NCBI GenBank assembly: GCA_039090855.1
Contig: CM077002.1
Span: forward strand, 81,410,194 to 81,474,193
Direction of reading: 5' to 3'
Origin: Macrothele yani
Taxonomy: Eukaryota > Arthropoda > Arachnida > Araneae > Macrothelidae
Length of the DNA: 64,000 nucleotides
In this document: positions 32,726 to 44,499 of the stretch, piece after piece
How the letters are laid out: every line of letters starts with the position of its first letter
How positions within the stretch are numbered: position 1 is the stretch's first letter
Notes under the pieces: model-generated
The model's input: the letters and a program-made list of their open reading frames with translations, nothing else
Database searches by the model: none
What the model was told of the DNA's origin: nothing
Translations under genes and position numbers: made by a program

Positions 32726-32945
32726 TTTTTTTTTTTGGACTGAAGGTTTAACGACCACCGTGAGCAACTCAATGGGCTATAAGCAGTCGCCAGTCCCTAA
32801 TTTAGGGTCACTGGTTCCAGGGAAGGGAGAGAGCCAGTGCCTTAAGACAAACACAGCATCCATGCCTCACCGGAACTCGAACCCGGAACCAGCTCACGGG
32901 ATTCGAACTATCCATGCCTCACCGGGATTCGAACCCGGAGCATCC
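32726..32945 (-). mobile_element. tRNA-derived SINE with duplicated B-box segment
   Basis: Reverse-strand copy of the 18026-18260 family: poly-T (tail) at 32727-32738, then ACGACCACCGTGAGCAACTC and the body. The tRNA-like head is unusual: CCATGCCTCACCGG plus the B-box complement (GATTCGAAC) occurs twice (32866-32890 and 32910-32937), so the promoter region was tandemly duplicated. The A box is not clear. Confidence 0.85.
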
Positions 32946-33555
32946 CGAATGCACTATTTTTCAGTCGTAGAATGTGCGGCGGAAGTCCACTCATGTCGAT
33001 CGTGTGCAAACATTCAACTGGATAGCACACTCTTTCACTCTCATCTTCAGTCACAACTGTGTTTGTAAATGTTGTTGGAATGAGATTCGCGTTGCGAATA
33101 CTCTTCATTCTAGCTTGTCTGAGACATATAGTTGCGACCCACTGATCGCTCACGCCTTTCTGTAACGCTCTTACGGTTGTTTTTTATTGTTGTTGTTTTT
33201 GTTCTGTTGTTTTTTTTTCTGCGGGAAAGACATTCTGTTAAGGGTAAGCATGCAATAACGTATTATTTACTTAATTTAGGACTGATAACAGAACACCATG
33301 CACACACCAAGTCTGACACTGAACTGAGCGCCTGATGTAGATAAGGGCCGCACCCTTCTTCCACAGACTTTACATGGAAACTTTGGCGCCCCGCCACGCC
33401 CGAACCGTTTCTCCAATCTCAGTTTTATCTTCTACTGGCGCATCTACATTGTAAGAACTTTATTTTGATACCTGAACTATTTTTTTACGTTCAGCCGTTC
33501 TCGCAAAATAGGTATCACAGTAAAAAACCTTACAGAATGAATATATAGATTTTAT
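32946..33555. other. No recognisable feature
   Basis: Mixed composition with a T-rich tract at 33178-33220; no gene or repeat identified. Confidence 0.4.
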
Positions 33556-33559
33556 TTCA

Positions 33560-34765
33560 TGTCATAGCTCCCAAAAAGCCGATTGAGGAAAATTTTGCTT
33601 CCTTTTGATAATATTTATAACGAAGACTATTTTGGATACAGTTTCTTTTTCAACGCATGCATAGTTTTACGCTATGGGGACGTAATGGTAAAATGCGATT
33701 TCCCCGATGCTCTGCTTCTAAAAAAGTCCTATTTAAAAAAAAATGTTTTTACATATGATATAGCTTCTAGTGGGCAGTTTTCTGGGTGTAATTTCTAAAT
33801 TTTGGTAAGGAATGGTTTTGCTACTAAGGGTAAATACGCATATCTGTTTCTGGTGTATTTGCAGCAATGTCTGCGCTTGTGAAAACTCGGTTGAAAATCT
33901 TACCTGTGATCAGTTTACCGCTCATCGCAAAAGGCCTTTCTTCTGGAATAATGCGTAGTTTCCTGTCAGGAGCGTAGATGTATAACTTATTTTTTTCCGT
34001 ATCTCCGTGCTTCTAACAGTTCTGTTTTGAAAATGTATTTCTTTGTTGGAGAGCATTGCTGGTGCGAAGTGTTTTGCCTATAATTTCAATTTTTTTAATG
34101 CACAAGGTTGCCACTGGAGGGTACAAATCATGATTCCGTTTACAGCAATATCTGTACGTCTAAAACCAAAAACCCCTGATTGAAAAATTCTTTTTCGGTA
34201 AGATACTAACAACTACGGAAATATTTTGTGTACATTTCCTACGCAAAATAATTCAAAATTTCCCCGTTAGGAGGAGCAAATATTTAACATGTTTTTCTCG
34301 ATATCTCTGCTTCTAAAAATCCGATTTAGGGAATTCTTTAACGCCACATACCATTCAGCCTGTGAAACACTTTACGGGCACGGTGTTAATAAGTATTTCT
34401 GTTTGCAACTGGATTTCCACATTTAAAATTCCTATTGAAAATTTTCTTTTTTTTACTGTATGCATTCGCTACAGTAAAGATGCGAAACATTATCCTCATT
34501 GAATAGTACAGAATTTTCCCGCTAGGAGGCTGAATGTCAAAACCTTTTTCTTGCTATCTCTTCTTCTAAGAGACGTATTTGAAACATTATTTTCCTTAGC
34601 ATAACTTTTGCAGTAAAGAACACTTTCTCAAATTTTCTCCGAAAATTTTTCTCCAGGGGATGTCAGCGCATATTTTTATTTGAAAGGATTTATTGGATTA
34701 CAAAAAACCGTTTGAAAAAATCTTTTTTTGATAGGATGTTCTTCATTATGAAGAGTGTTTTGCAC
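33560..34765 (+). repeat. Higher-order ~150-bp repeat, block 2
   Basis: About eight units. CCGCTAGAGGGCG-like cores lie near 33665, 33958, 34110, 34262 and 34518. From 33850 the unit order matches block 1 and block 3: GCAGCAATGTCTGCGCTTGT, TTCCGTTTACAGCAATATCT, TTTTTCTCGATATCTCTGCT, GCATTCGCTACAGTAAAGAT. No open frame of note. Confidence 0.82.
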
Positions 34766-35884
34766 TAATTTTCTTCTTTAAGTAACACACAGATGCATCC
34801 ATTTTCTTCTTTACGTTTTGAATCCATTTTCGTCTTCCTTCTTTAAATAACACACAGAGTGAATTGATCTGCGTGCCTTCTGCAGTTATTATCCGGGTAT
34901 TGCCATAAGAACTTTCAGCGCATTTATTTTGTGCTCAGTGGAATAACTACTGCTTTAATCTTTTGCCAACTTATCGACTCACCCATTTCTGCAATATCGA
35001 AGCTTCGGAATTTCGAAATTTGAATTCATTTCCCCCAACATTAGAAGCTTAATTTATTGAAAGGTAACGCAAACAAACAGCGTTTGAATAGTTTCATGTT
35101 TTAATCCAAAAAATCTAAAGTGATCATGCATTATGAGTTCCATTTTTTTATCGTCCGGTGCCCTTTTAAAAATAGAATCAACATCGCGAAATGCGGTTTA
35201 CTAATCAGGATGCGTAATTTGATTGTGGATTATGTAGTCGCATTCATCCGACCTTAACGATGAGTAAGCAGAATGTAATATCTGTATTAAGAACAGATGA
35301 AGCTTCTTAACGGAAATAAATATTTCATAAGCGCCAAAAGCGAAGAGTGCATCGGAAGGCTGATGGATATAGAACATACCAGAATAAAATGGGGAAACGA
35401 ATTACTCGTATTTTTAATTAATTTTTTTGTGTAACTTACAGCATAACTACATCCTTCATTTGTGATTAAACGATTTCAGTTTCCGGAAGAGTACGGTTTT
35501 CGTCGTTGTAGGCATAATGGTTGATTTGGTGATCTGGAAGAAAATTTCAAGCACGAACAGTGAAAGAAAGGGAATAAATCTACATTGGCAGCATTTCTTG
35601 TAAAGTTTAATCTTTATTCAATGCCCTTGCATAGCAGTCTAAGGTATTTAGAGATCATGAGTTCTTAAGGTGATATCCGATATATGGGTCATTGTAATAC
35701 ACTGGTTTTCATAAATTAAGGGGAAAACAGAAAAATCGCGATTATTCAAAATATACATGAAGAACATTTATTAAATTTGGTGAAAACCTGTATCATGTCG
35801 TACGTTAAAGACAATAAACCATTTCGTAAGAAACACTTCTTTCTCAGACAAAAATGACCACATACAGAACCAGGTCAAAAATAA
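34766..35884. other. No recognisable feature
   Basis: AT-rich. A two-copy CACACAGA(T/G)-containing segment lies at 34775-34860. The end of the following Tc1 relic could extend into its right part. Confidence 0.35.
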
Positions 35885-36820
35885 GGTGTCAAAATGGAAT
35901 AGCTAAAGTACCTCAATAAGGAGTGTGTTCATCGCTCACAGCAATGCAGGCCTTACAGCATTGTTTCAAACTGTTGAACATGGTGCTTAGGAGCTCAGTA
36001 GGTAGCAACGACCATTATCCATGCGAAGCCTGCCTAAAAGCCTCTAGGTCTTGAAGGATTTTGAGAGCAGCAACACGACTCCATAGAACATCTCAGACAT
36101 GCTCGATCGGGTTAAGGTGGAAAGACCTGGCTGGCCAATCCATACGGATCTTCTCTTTAAAATGTTTTTCTACCAGCCTTTCTCGGTGGGGACCAGCTAT
36201 TGTCTTGTAGTTGAAATGTGTCTCCTACTGCACCTGAATAAGGGCGAACGTAGTGATCTAAGACATCATCCATATAGCGTCGAGAATTCGTGGTACCTCT
36301 TGAAAGTACATAGTGAGACGTCACTCTAAACCAGGACGCTACCATGATCATAAGTGTCGCTTTAATGGGTCATAGAAGTATGATAGTATGTTCCTCGTTC
36401 TGCCCAGATCAGAACACGCCTGGAATTTCTCCGAAAAGCAAATCCGGGCTCATCTGTAAATAATACTGACCTCCATTAGTTATTATTGTGCCTAATTCAA
36501 ACGTTCTGCTCTGTGACGGCTGCTAAGAGGCAAGCAGAGTGCTGGTCGCCTAGCATAAAAGCCTCTTTCGTGAGGCCTTCTGCGCACAGATGAAGCAGAT
36601 ACCATAATTGCTGCAACAGCAGCAAGAGAACATTACAGCTATGATGGGGTAGTGTTCTGTTCCTCCATGCAATAAAACGGAAGTATCGGTCATACATGGA
36701 TGTTGCAGCCCTAAGCCTTCTTTCACCGTATCTTCGGGAAGCTGATTTCGTATTCTGAAATTGGCTCCACAGTCTGTGTACCACCAAAGAGCTCCCAAGC
36801 AGCCATCTTGAAACTTCCAC
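35885..36820 (-). pseudogene. Tc1-like transposase relic
   Basis: On the - strand, across several frames: a helix-turn-helix segment (Val-Val-His-Arg-Leu-Trp-Ser-Gln-Phe-Gln, about 36790-36740), a Gly-Glu-Arg-Arg-Leu-Arg-Ala segment, Leu-Gln-Asp-Asn-Ser (second catalytic Asp, about 36210), then after a shift Met-Asp-Trp-Pro-Ala-Arg and Asn-Pro-Ile-Glu-His-Val (catalytic Glu, about 36110), and a Cys-Ile-Ala-Val C-terminus near 35940. This family is nearer to the relic at 46908-48320 than to copies A and B. TIRs were not identified. Confidence 0.65.
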
Positions 36821-37195
36821 CTGACTTTGGCCTGTCTCTAGTCTTTCGATCGTTTTCCACCTTCACTGTTAAATTATATCTCGCCGACAGTACAACATAT
36901 CTGCTATCTCAAAATCCCTTCTTTATACTCCGTAAACGATGTGACGTACACCACAGCAACATCCTGCTTTTGCTGCTGCTGATTCGCATAAATTGAGGAG
37001 ATCGCCACTCATTTTCATACGATACCCTTCCCAAGCTTTTGCACATCAACCAGATGCCTTTTTCAAGGAAGATAGACATCAAACTGAATAATAGAACGCT
37101 TCAATAATTTTAAATCGGTGCTTGACTTGACAATAAACGAACAGATGCGAATGTAATCTTTCATTCAAAGACACGAAGTGTCATGTTCGTTTAGC
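36821..37195. other. No recognisable feature
   Basis: No gene or repeat recognised. Confidence 0.35.
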
Positions 37196-37199
37196 ACGC

Positions 37200-37880
37200 A
37201 GAATCCTGGAAAGAAAACAAAAGACATTCACTATTTGATGAACTGGCTCTAAATTCGTAGCAACTCTAGCGAGACGCTATCATTGCAGTACTCCCTGTTT
37301 GTGATGATCTCCAAAGTTTCGCGAATTGCGGAAGATTTAGGGGTGGAGTAGGAAGCCAATTTATTTATTTCATCCCACATAAGAACACCAAATTTGAACT
37401 TGACTTCTCTAGATAGGGCCATATTTACTTTACCGTTCTTTGTTCCCATTTATGTTCGTTCGCTCTAATTCTAAATGAACGCTTGGTCATTCCAATATAG
37501 TATCTCTTGGAGCCGTCCGGATATTGTAGAGGGATAGCATAAACATGTGCTTGGTTGGAAAGTGTGGGGCTTCTCAGTATTTCCCTTAAGCATGGCATAT
37601 AAAGATGTCAGAGATCTCATACCGCCACCGAGGTTCATCTTCTTGAGCGCGTTTCTTGAGTTGATAGGAAACATTTGGTACGTAGGGAATTGAGCTTAGG
37701 TGCCGTAGCTGCGGCATAGAAATCACTCCTAAATCTACTGCCATTCTCGAAACTTCGGAGATCACCACCAATAGTTTGTCCCACAATAATACCGTCTCGC
37801 TAGAGTTGACACGAATTTGGAACCAGTTCTTCAAATAGTGAATGCCTTTTGTTTTCCTTCTAGGATTCCGCATGCTAAAT
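37200..37880 (-). pseudogene. Penelope-like element, C-terminal GIY-YIG endonuclease
   Basis: Penelope-like retroelements carry a GIY-YIG nuclease after the reverse transcriptase. On the - strand, 37545-37430 reads Val-Tyr-Ala-Ile-Pro, then Tyr-Tyr-Ile-Gly (37505-37494), then an Arg-x-Arg-Ala-Asn-Glu-His block, which are the first two conserved motifs with the catalytic Arg region. The C-terminal part (Ser-Ala-Ile-Arg-Glu-Thr-Leu-Glu-Ile) contains a Glu in the expected place. Upstream (37720-37680) lies Tyr-Val-Pro-Asn-Val-Ser, the linker seen between RT and nuclease. Several frameshifts. A matching RT fragment lies at 44500-45378 on the same strand. Confidence 0.6.
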
Positions 37881-38345
37881 AAAAATAATGCCTCGTGTCT
37901 TTTAAATGAATAATTACATTCGCTTACTCGTTTACTGTCAAGTAAAGGAACCGCGTTCGAATTGTTGAAGCGTTCTTTTATTCAGTTTGCAGTTTGCTGT
38001 CTACCTTCTTTGAAACAGCATCTGGTTGATGTGCGAAAGCTTGGAAACTTCGAGTTCTGTTCGACGCCGAGAAATTCGGATTGCCAGTATGGTTGGTTAT
38101 ACTATTTTGTGCGTAGTTGGTGTACAGTTTCTTGTTATTAATTAGATGTCTATTATACGATTTCGCTTCCCTAACCTAACGTGAATGTGATCAGAGAATG
38201 TTTTTGGGGATGAATTTTAAGTCTCGAATGAAAATTACGTAATACGGTAAAACCATATCATGGGTTTAATTTCCTTTTTAGTGTTGAACTGAGAAATTGA
38301 GAAGCTCCTTATTTTTAGCACGTCTTTCGTAAAAAAAAGTGCATA
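37881..38345. other. No recognisable feature
   Basis: No gene recognised. The segment may hold the flank of the Penelope fragment. Confidence 0.35.
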
Positions 38346-38349
38346 CTTA

Positions 38350-39721
38350 TAGCATCTTTGTCCGTCTGCCCGTTCGTTCGCCTATGGACACCATATCTGT
38401 GCAACATTGTTAGTCCATTTAAAAAATTCATTTTGCATTACAAAGTTCTAAATGTGAGGATACGATTCTTGCTTTTCTGTCCTTTTCAAGGTAAAAGTCC
38501 GCCGGATGGCGTAAATGCTGATGCTATCGAATTCAAAATGCATTTTATTCCATATCATTGCTTCTTAATATCTGATTGAAGAATATTCTTTTTCTTAACA
38601 TACTATTTGTAGCGAAGAGAATTCAGGGTAGTGTTTCTTTTTTAAGTAATGCATAGTTTTTCCACTTGGACGTAAAGGCATATTGCTATTTCCCCAATAT
38701 CTTGGCTTCTAACAGTCTGATTTGAAAAATCCTTTCTGGGTCGTATAGAGTTCCTGGTGGGGAATGTTCTGCATAAAATTTCTAATTTATGTAAAGAAAT
38801 GTTCTGCCATTAGAGATTGTACATATGCATGTATGTTTCTGACGAATTTTCAGCAACATATGTGCCCCTGAAAACTCGATTGGAAAATTTACTCTGCCAC
38901 CAGATATAGCTCACCAAGGGAATACTTTAGCGCATATTTTCTGCTTAAAATAATGCACAGTTTTTCCGCCAGAGGAGTAGATGTAAATCCTATTTTTTTC
39001 AATATCTCCGCTTAAAAATCTTTCTTGTCTTTCTTGTCGTCCGATTTAAAATCTTTCTTTGTCGAACAGTGGTTTTCGTTCAAAATGTTTCGCACGTGAT
39101 TTCAAATTCTTGATACAGCGCAAGTTTGCCAATAGAGGACATAAGTTCACATTTTTCCTTTATAGAGTATTTGCAGCATTATCTGCGCGTCTAAAATTTC
39201 AATTGAAAAATAATATTTTGGTCAGGTACTACTAATTATTAAAAATTTCTACTCGCATTGATTCCCCAAAAGAATAAAGAGTTTCCCCGCTAGGGGCGCA
39301 TTGTTTAATATGTTTTTCTTTGTCTATGTTTCAAAAAGTACGATTTGAAAATTTCTTTTACTTAAGGATACCATATGCTTTTTGGAACATTTTGAATATA
39401 CTCGTGGGTTTTTGTTGTTCACAGTTCTGGCGCCAGGTGGTGTTATTGCACATTTCTGTTTGGAACTGTACCTTTGCTTCTAAGCATCTCATTGAAAAAT
39501 TTCCCTTTTTGCTGTACGTTTTTCGCTACAGAAAAGATTGTGAATATTATACACTTTAAATAATACCGTTTTCCCGTTAGAGGGAGTAAATGTGAAAACG
39601 TTTTATTCCTTAGCTCTGTTTCTTGAAGAAGTACATTAAAAATTATTTTCCCTTATCATGGCTTTTGCTATGAAGAATACTTTTCGATATTTTCTACTTT
39701 ACCATTATTCAAAGTCCTTCC
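38350..39721 (+). repeat. Higher-order ~150-bp repeat, block 3 (part a)
   Basis: The longest block. CCGCTAGAGGGCG-like cores lie near 38499, 38661, 38810, 38966, 39128, 39285, 39429 and 39571, a spacing of about 140-160 bases. Unit order matches block 2 and block 1. A hAT MITE interrupts the array at 39730 and the repeat resumes at 40442. Confidence 0.85.
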
Positions 39722-39729
39722 GTCTAGAG

Positions 39730-40433
39730 CAGTGGTCATCAACCTGGTCCCTATCGCCCACTAGTGGGCGATTCAAGCTTTCATGGTGGGCGGTGGGGGT
39801 TCTGTCCTTGTCAGATATTTTGTTCTTCCGCCGTATATCGAATACATTGCTAACAGCTTCACGGGTTTGACTTTTTAAAATATGCTTTTGCAATTTACTT
39901 TTGGATTCCATCTCTAAACTTTGAATATAGATAATAAATAAAACAAGTTAATCCGTAAATACAGAATGTTGAGGATAACACAAAGCAAGTTTTGTTAATG
40001 ATGTAGATCAGCAGCTCCCGCATTAGTAGGTGCTGTATCGATGGAGATACAGAAATTCATTAAATTGAAATTATCTATGTGTAAGCATACATAAAGTATA
40101 AATAAAAAGATAAATTTAAGTACAATTTTTTTACAAACTCATCCCTCTAAAAATTACTTCGCACTTGCGCTAAATTGAGTTACTGCGGAACTGGTAGGCG
40201 TTAAGGAAATTTTACCATCAACAAAGATACAAAAATGGGCGGTAAGGAAATTTTACCATCAACAAAGATACAAAAGTGGGCGGTAAGGAAATTTTACCAT
40301 CAACAAAGATACAAAAGTGGGCGGTAAGGAAATTTTACCATCAACAAAGATACAAAAGTGGGCGGTAAGGAAATTTTACCATCAACAAAGATACAAAAGT
40401 GGGCGGTAAGTATTAAAAGATTAACGATCCCTG
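39730..40433. mobile_element. hAT-type MITE, 8-bp target duplication GTCTAGAG
   Basis: Flanked by GTCTAGAG at 39722-39729 and 40434-40441. The 5' tip CAGTGGTCATCAACC and the inverted 3' tip (TTAACGATCCCTG) are imperfect short TIRs of hAT type (CAG...CTG). There is no transposase. The right third is a five-unit minisatellite. Confidence 0.9.
40200..40404. repeat. 41-bp minisatellite, five units, inside the hAT MITE
   Basis: Units at 40200, 40241, 40282, 40323 and 40364 begin GGTAAGGAAATTTTACCATC and end AAAAGTGGGC. Units 2 to 5 are identical; the first differs at two bases. This implies recent expansion. Confidence 0.95.
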
Positions 40434-40441
40434 GTCTAGAG

Positions 40442-40880
40442 GCATCAGATTTTATTGCTACTTGGAAAAGTTAATTCGAATTTAAAACTCCCTTTGAGAA
40501 GTTCTGTATGCTAGAATATTTTCCATTCTGAAGATATTTTGCAACCTATTTTCTTTTTATGTAAAGCACAGTTTTATCGATAGGGGGCGTAAATTTATAT
40601 CACATTTTCCGCGATATCTCTTTTAATTGTACGATTTTGAAATTTCTTTTGCCTCTGATATCTTCCGTAAAGCGAACTTTTTGTAAACAATTTGTTCAAA
40701 TCGATTGTAGAAATCCGGTTGATTTTTTGTAACCGGTTTCAGTTCTTTAGAATCAAACGCCCTTCACATTGTTTGCGCAGTTTTTCCATAGGTGGTGAAA
40801 AGAAATATTACATTTTGCTGAATATTTAGATTTCCTAAAAATCTTCTTTGAAAAACTTTTTTGTTGGAAAGGATAAAAAG
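40442..40880 (+). repeat. Higher-order ~150-bp repeat, block 3 (part b)
   Basis: Continues the array beyond the hAT MITE, with cores ATCGATAGGGGGCGT near 40577 and a weak CCATAGGTGG near 40785, each followed by a GATATCTC/CTAAAAATC-like tract. Confidence 0.7.
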
Positions 40881-41848
40881 TACGTTCTCGTTACAACCGA
40901 GAGCATCGTACAACAGTAGTTAAGATTCATTGATTAAATTATGTTGCTTAATCCCAAACGTAGAAACAAATGCGAAGACTGAATCTGAAGGAATTCGTCG
41001 TTTTACAGTTCCAGGAATATTTATTCAAGTGTTTGCTATAAATAAGTATTGGACAACATTAAATGGACTAGTTACACGTCCGAAGTCCTGAAGTGGAACT
41101 ACCTACTCGAGCACTTACCCGTGTGCAAATTAATCCCGCTGGCTCAGGTAAAGAGGATCTGCTATAATTCCACTTGAGAGATATCTCAAAGTTCGATGCA
41201 AGCCATGTTCAGGGTACGATATCTAGTCAATCTATGCATGAAACTAGGCGTAAATTCTGTCTGAACTAAACAGATTCTAATGGGAAACAGGTCGATTCAA
41301 AGTGAATTCGAAATGAGTAAGAATGATAACGCAACACAATAAAGAGTTGGGTAGCATGAAAGGTGAATGGAATTAGAGAAATGCATTTAAAAATAAGCAA
41401 AACTTGAACATAATGTTCAGACTTTGATCTTCAACAGCAAGACGAAAATGATAACATAGCAGAACTCACCAGGACAAAGCTGATTTCTCTGCTATCGAAA
41501 ATTCAAGCGCATAGTATATCAACCCTATGAGAAATATTGAAGTGATTATTTAGAAATATTCAATTAATTCCATTGATATTAATCACATTGACAGTGTCGT
41601 AAGTACAGCAATACTAGTTCAGGATGAAAGCTCTTCATAGACACGTTGTGCGTAGATTAGGAAACGCTTCTTACTGCATGAGTAATAAGAAGCTGATTTT
41701 CATTACGACTTATTTACAATTACAATGGCATAATTTGGCAAAGAAAAAAAGTTTGGAAAATTAATATTATAAGCACCATTTATGAATTACATAATGAGAA
41801 CATAACTAAACGGAAAATATTCCGACACATTATCTGCTGTAAGTACCA
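40881..41848. other. No recognisable feature
   Basis: No gene, RNA or repeat recognised. Confidence 0.4.
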
Positions 41849-41850
41849 TA

Positions 41851-42985
41851 CACTATATTGACAAAAGACACCGAACACCTGGAAAAGAAACAAAACATAG
41901 CATTTATTGACATACAGTATTACGGTGTTGGTCCACCTTTGGCCTTAATGCATGCGCTGACCCTTCGAGTCATGCTTTCGACAAGGTTTTGGAACACAGC
42001 GATAGATATGCGCTTCCATTCAGAACATACTGCTGCTGCTAACGGTTGCTTAGTAGTAGGCCTTGTTTCCAAGCTTCTTATGCGGCGCTCTAATTTATCC
42101 CATAGGTGATGTATGGGATTACGATCAGGGCTCTGTGCTGGCCAGTTCACACACGATACGTTGTTATCGTCAAACCACGCCACAGCAGTCCTTACTTTAT
42201 GGCTTGGTGCATTATCCTGCTGGTACCAACAAGGCTCGGTTCCATAGTATTGCCATAGAGTTGCTAGGGCATAATTGTGCAGAATATCGAGGTAAACGTG
42301 CTGGTGAACAAGTTTGTCCACGATAACCAATGGGCCGAGACCATACCATGAAACACATCCCCACACAAGTATACTGCCAGCTCCAAACTTGACCATAAGA
42401 ACAGTACACTATGGTAAATAGCGTTCCCTCGGCTGCCGCCAAACCCACACGCGGCCATCAGACTGATGGATCGTGTGTATCTGGATTCATCAGTCCATCG
42501 GACCCGTTTCCATTGATCTACGGTTTACGATAAATGTTCTTTACACCAAGCTAAAAGACGAGTAGCATTCCGAGTGAAGATAAAATGCTTATGAGCAGCC
42601 CCACGACCACGGTAACCCATGGAATGAAGTTCTCTACAAATGGTACGTGCACATACCGAGGTTCCAGCATTTTTACTCACATGTACCCTGAGGTTTTCTG
42701 CAGTACTCCGTCGATTAGCTAGAACGACTCTCCTGAGGCTTCGACGTCCTCTATCACTGATTTTCTTTGGTCTGCCGGTACGTTTTGCTACTTCAGGCAC
42801 GCATGTATCTTTCACTTATTCAGTACATCGAAAACAGTTGACTTGGGTATGTTTAAACGCCTCTCGGTTTCTCTTATGGACAACCCACTAATATAACACA
42901 GATTTGAAAGTAGCATTCTCGTGCAAGAAAACTGTTCTGGCTTGTGATCACTTCTGGCCCTTTAACCGGCCGGAACGAACTACTT
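41851..42985 (-). mobile_element. Tc1-like transposon, copy C, one end lost
   Basis: The left end follows TA at 41849-41850 and begins CACTATATTGACAAAAGACA. I could not find the matching inverted repeat on the right; the transposase N-terminus fades near 42895 and a SINE starts at 42987. The family differs from copies A/B and E/F. Confidence 0.75.
41920..42895 (-). pseudogene. Tc1 transposase, copy C, catalytic Glu lost
   Basis: The N-terminal helix-turn-helix (Leu-Ser-Ile-Arg-Glu-Thr-Glu-Arg-Arg-Leu, 42890-42830) is one frame from the second domain (Gly-Arg-Pro-Lys-Lys, 42815-42525). Trp-Thr-Asp-Glu-Ser-Arg, with the first catalytic Asp, lies near 42500, followed by a frameshift and a TAG. 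The remaining 158 codons (42396-41920) are open: Gln-Gln-Asp-Asn-Ala-Pro holds the second Asp, but 35 residues on the expected Glu is His (Asn-Pro-Ile-His-His). So the copy is dead even without the shifts. Confidence 0.85.
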
Positions 42986-42986
42986 T

Positions 42987-43192
42987 TCTTTTTTTTAGTG
43001 AAGATTTAACGACCACCGTGAGCAACTCAGGGGACTATAAGCAGTCGCCCGTCCCTAATTAAGGGCCACTGGTTCAAGACCAGGGGGAGAGACAGTTCCG
43101 TAAGACAAACACAACATCCATGCCTCACAGGGATTCGAACCCGGACCCTTGGTCATAAACCAGGGTTCAAACCACTGTCCACTGGAGCGGCA
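42987..43192 (-). mobile_element. tRNA-derived SINE (older copy)
   Basis: Reverse-strand member of the 18026-18260 family: T-rich tail, ACGACCACCGTGAGCAACTC, the CCCTAATTAAGGG body and a B-box complement GGGATTCGAACCCGG near 43130. It lies where the right half of Tc1 copy C ends. Confidence 0.88.
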
Positions 43193-44499
43193 GGAATTAA
43201 CTAACTCTGGGTTTACAAAATGGGCTGAAATCCCCTAGAGCGAATATATTCCTTATCGAAGTAGTGAGCCGAATACGCCTGGAGAGAATTCATTCGAGTT
43301 AAGTTTAGTAGTCTCAATGCCGCTCGAACGAAGGGCCTGCAAGACAAGAGCATCAGAAAGCGTTGCTTTCTTCCTTTGTTTTATTATTCAAAGTGTTCAT
43401 TTTAGAGAATGATTGGCACTTATCCGTCAGGGCTGATTACCTTCCTAAGGGCTTCAATAATGGCTCGGAACATAAGGAAGGAGAGAGAGAGAGAGACTGT
43501 CGTGATGTCCTTGACAGGGAGTCTATCTCTTCTGTATTCATGCCTGGGTCGTGAAGCAGAGAATAAAGAGTTTGAAGGGGACATTTATTGGCTGTGACAG
43601 GTTTATAGTCGGCACTGTTGAGATGAAAGGGGATTTTTTTTTTTGCGGTGAAAACTAGTAGATTTTGTAAAACCCTACCGCTATGTGACCATCTCTGTTT
43701 TGGGAGTGCAGAAATTTGGAGCCCACACGTCCACGAGCTGCAGCTGTTTTGCTGCACGATTTGTTTCACGCAGATCCGTCATTTAAAGGATTAAGCTGCA
43801 GAACAAATGCAATCCCCCTCTGCAAGCGGACGAGTGGTCTGCGGCTTTAGCTTCTGTCTTATCATCCGAGATGGACCCTGGTTCGGTTCTCTAATGAGAC
43901 ATGGATCATGGGCTTGTCAAATGGCCCAAGTTCTGTCCCTTTACTCGTGGTGTTCGTTAAACTTCGAACAAAGAAAAGAAATCGAAAATATAAAACCCGA
44001 TAGAGTTCGTTCGTAAACCACAATGCAATAAATTCGTTTTGGATGGCGTTGCGTGCGCTATTGTTTTCAAAAGCAATTCCCAGCGTCAAGTTCTTACTAG
44101 TTTTTGGAGATATCTTCGTCACGTGTATTTGATGATAATATTTATATACTTTCTCGTATTGTGTGTGGCCTCTCTAGTTATACAGCGAGCTAGCTTTTCC
44201 ACTTTGTTCAAAGCAAGGGTAGAACCGTCGAATAGGAAAGCTCTGGTAGAGCTGTTGATCATCTTTTAGTGCGAATATTATACGCGTGTTCTTGCCTGTC
44301 TCCGTATGACTTTTCTGTGAGATTGGTGTAATGTTTTATCCTACAGTCACGGGGGGACTATACTGGAACTAAATACACCTCTGCTTTGCAGTTAATATCC
44401 ATTATATCTCCATCATTTCGAACGAAATGCATGACTGATGGGTTCAGTTTTTATTACCTAGTTTTCACTTTGGAGAAGAAGTTCGGAATATATGGCATG
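43193..44499. other. No recognisable gene
   Basis: Several open frames of 60-110 codons exist on both strands (for example 43437-43769 on the - strand) but none resembles a known family. A GAGAGA run lies at 43482-43498. Confidence 0.35.

Noticed and set aside
43437..43769. 110-codon open frame on the - strand as a host gene
   Set aside because: No recognisable domain, no splice context and Ser/Leu-rich composition partly from a GA repeat.
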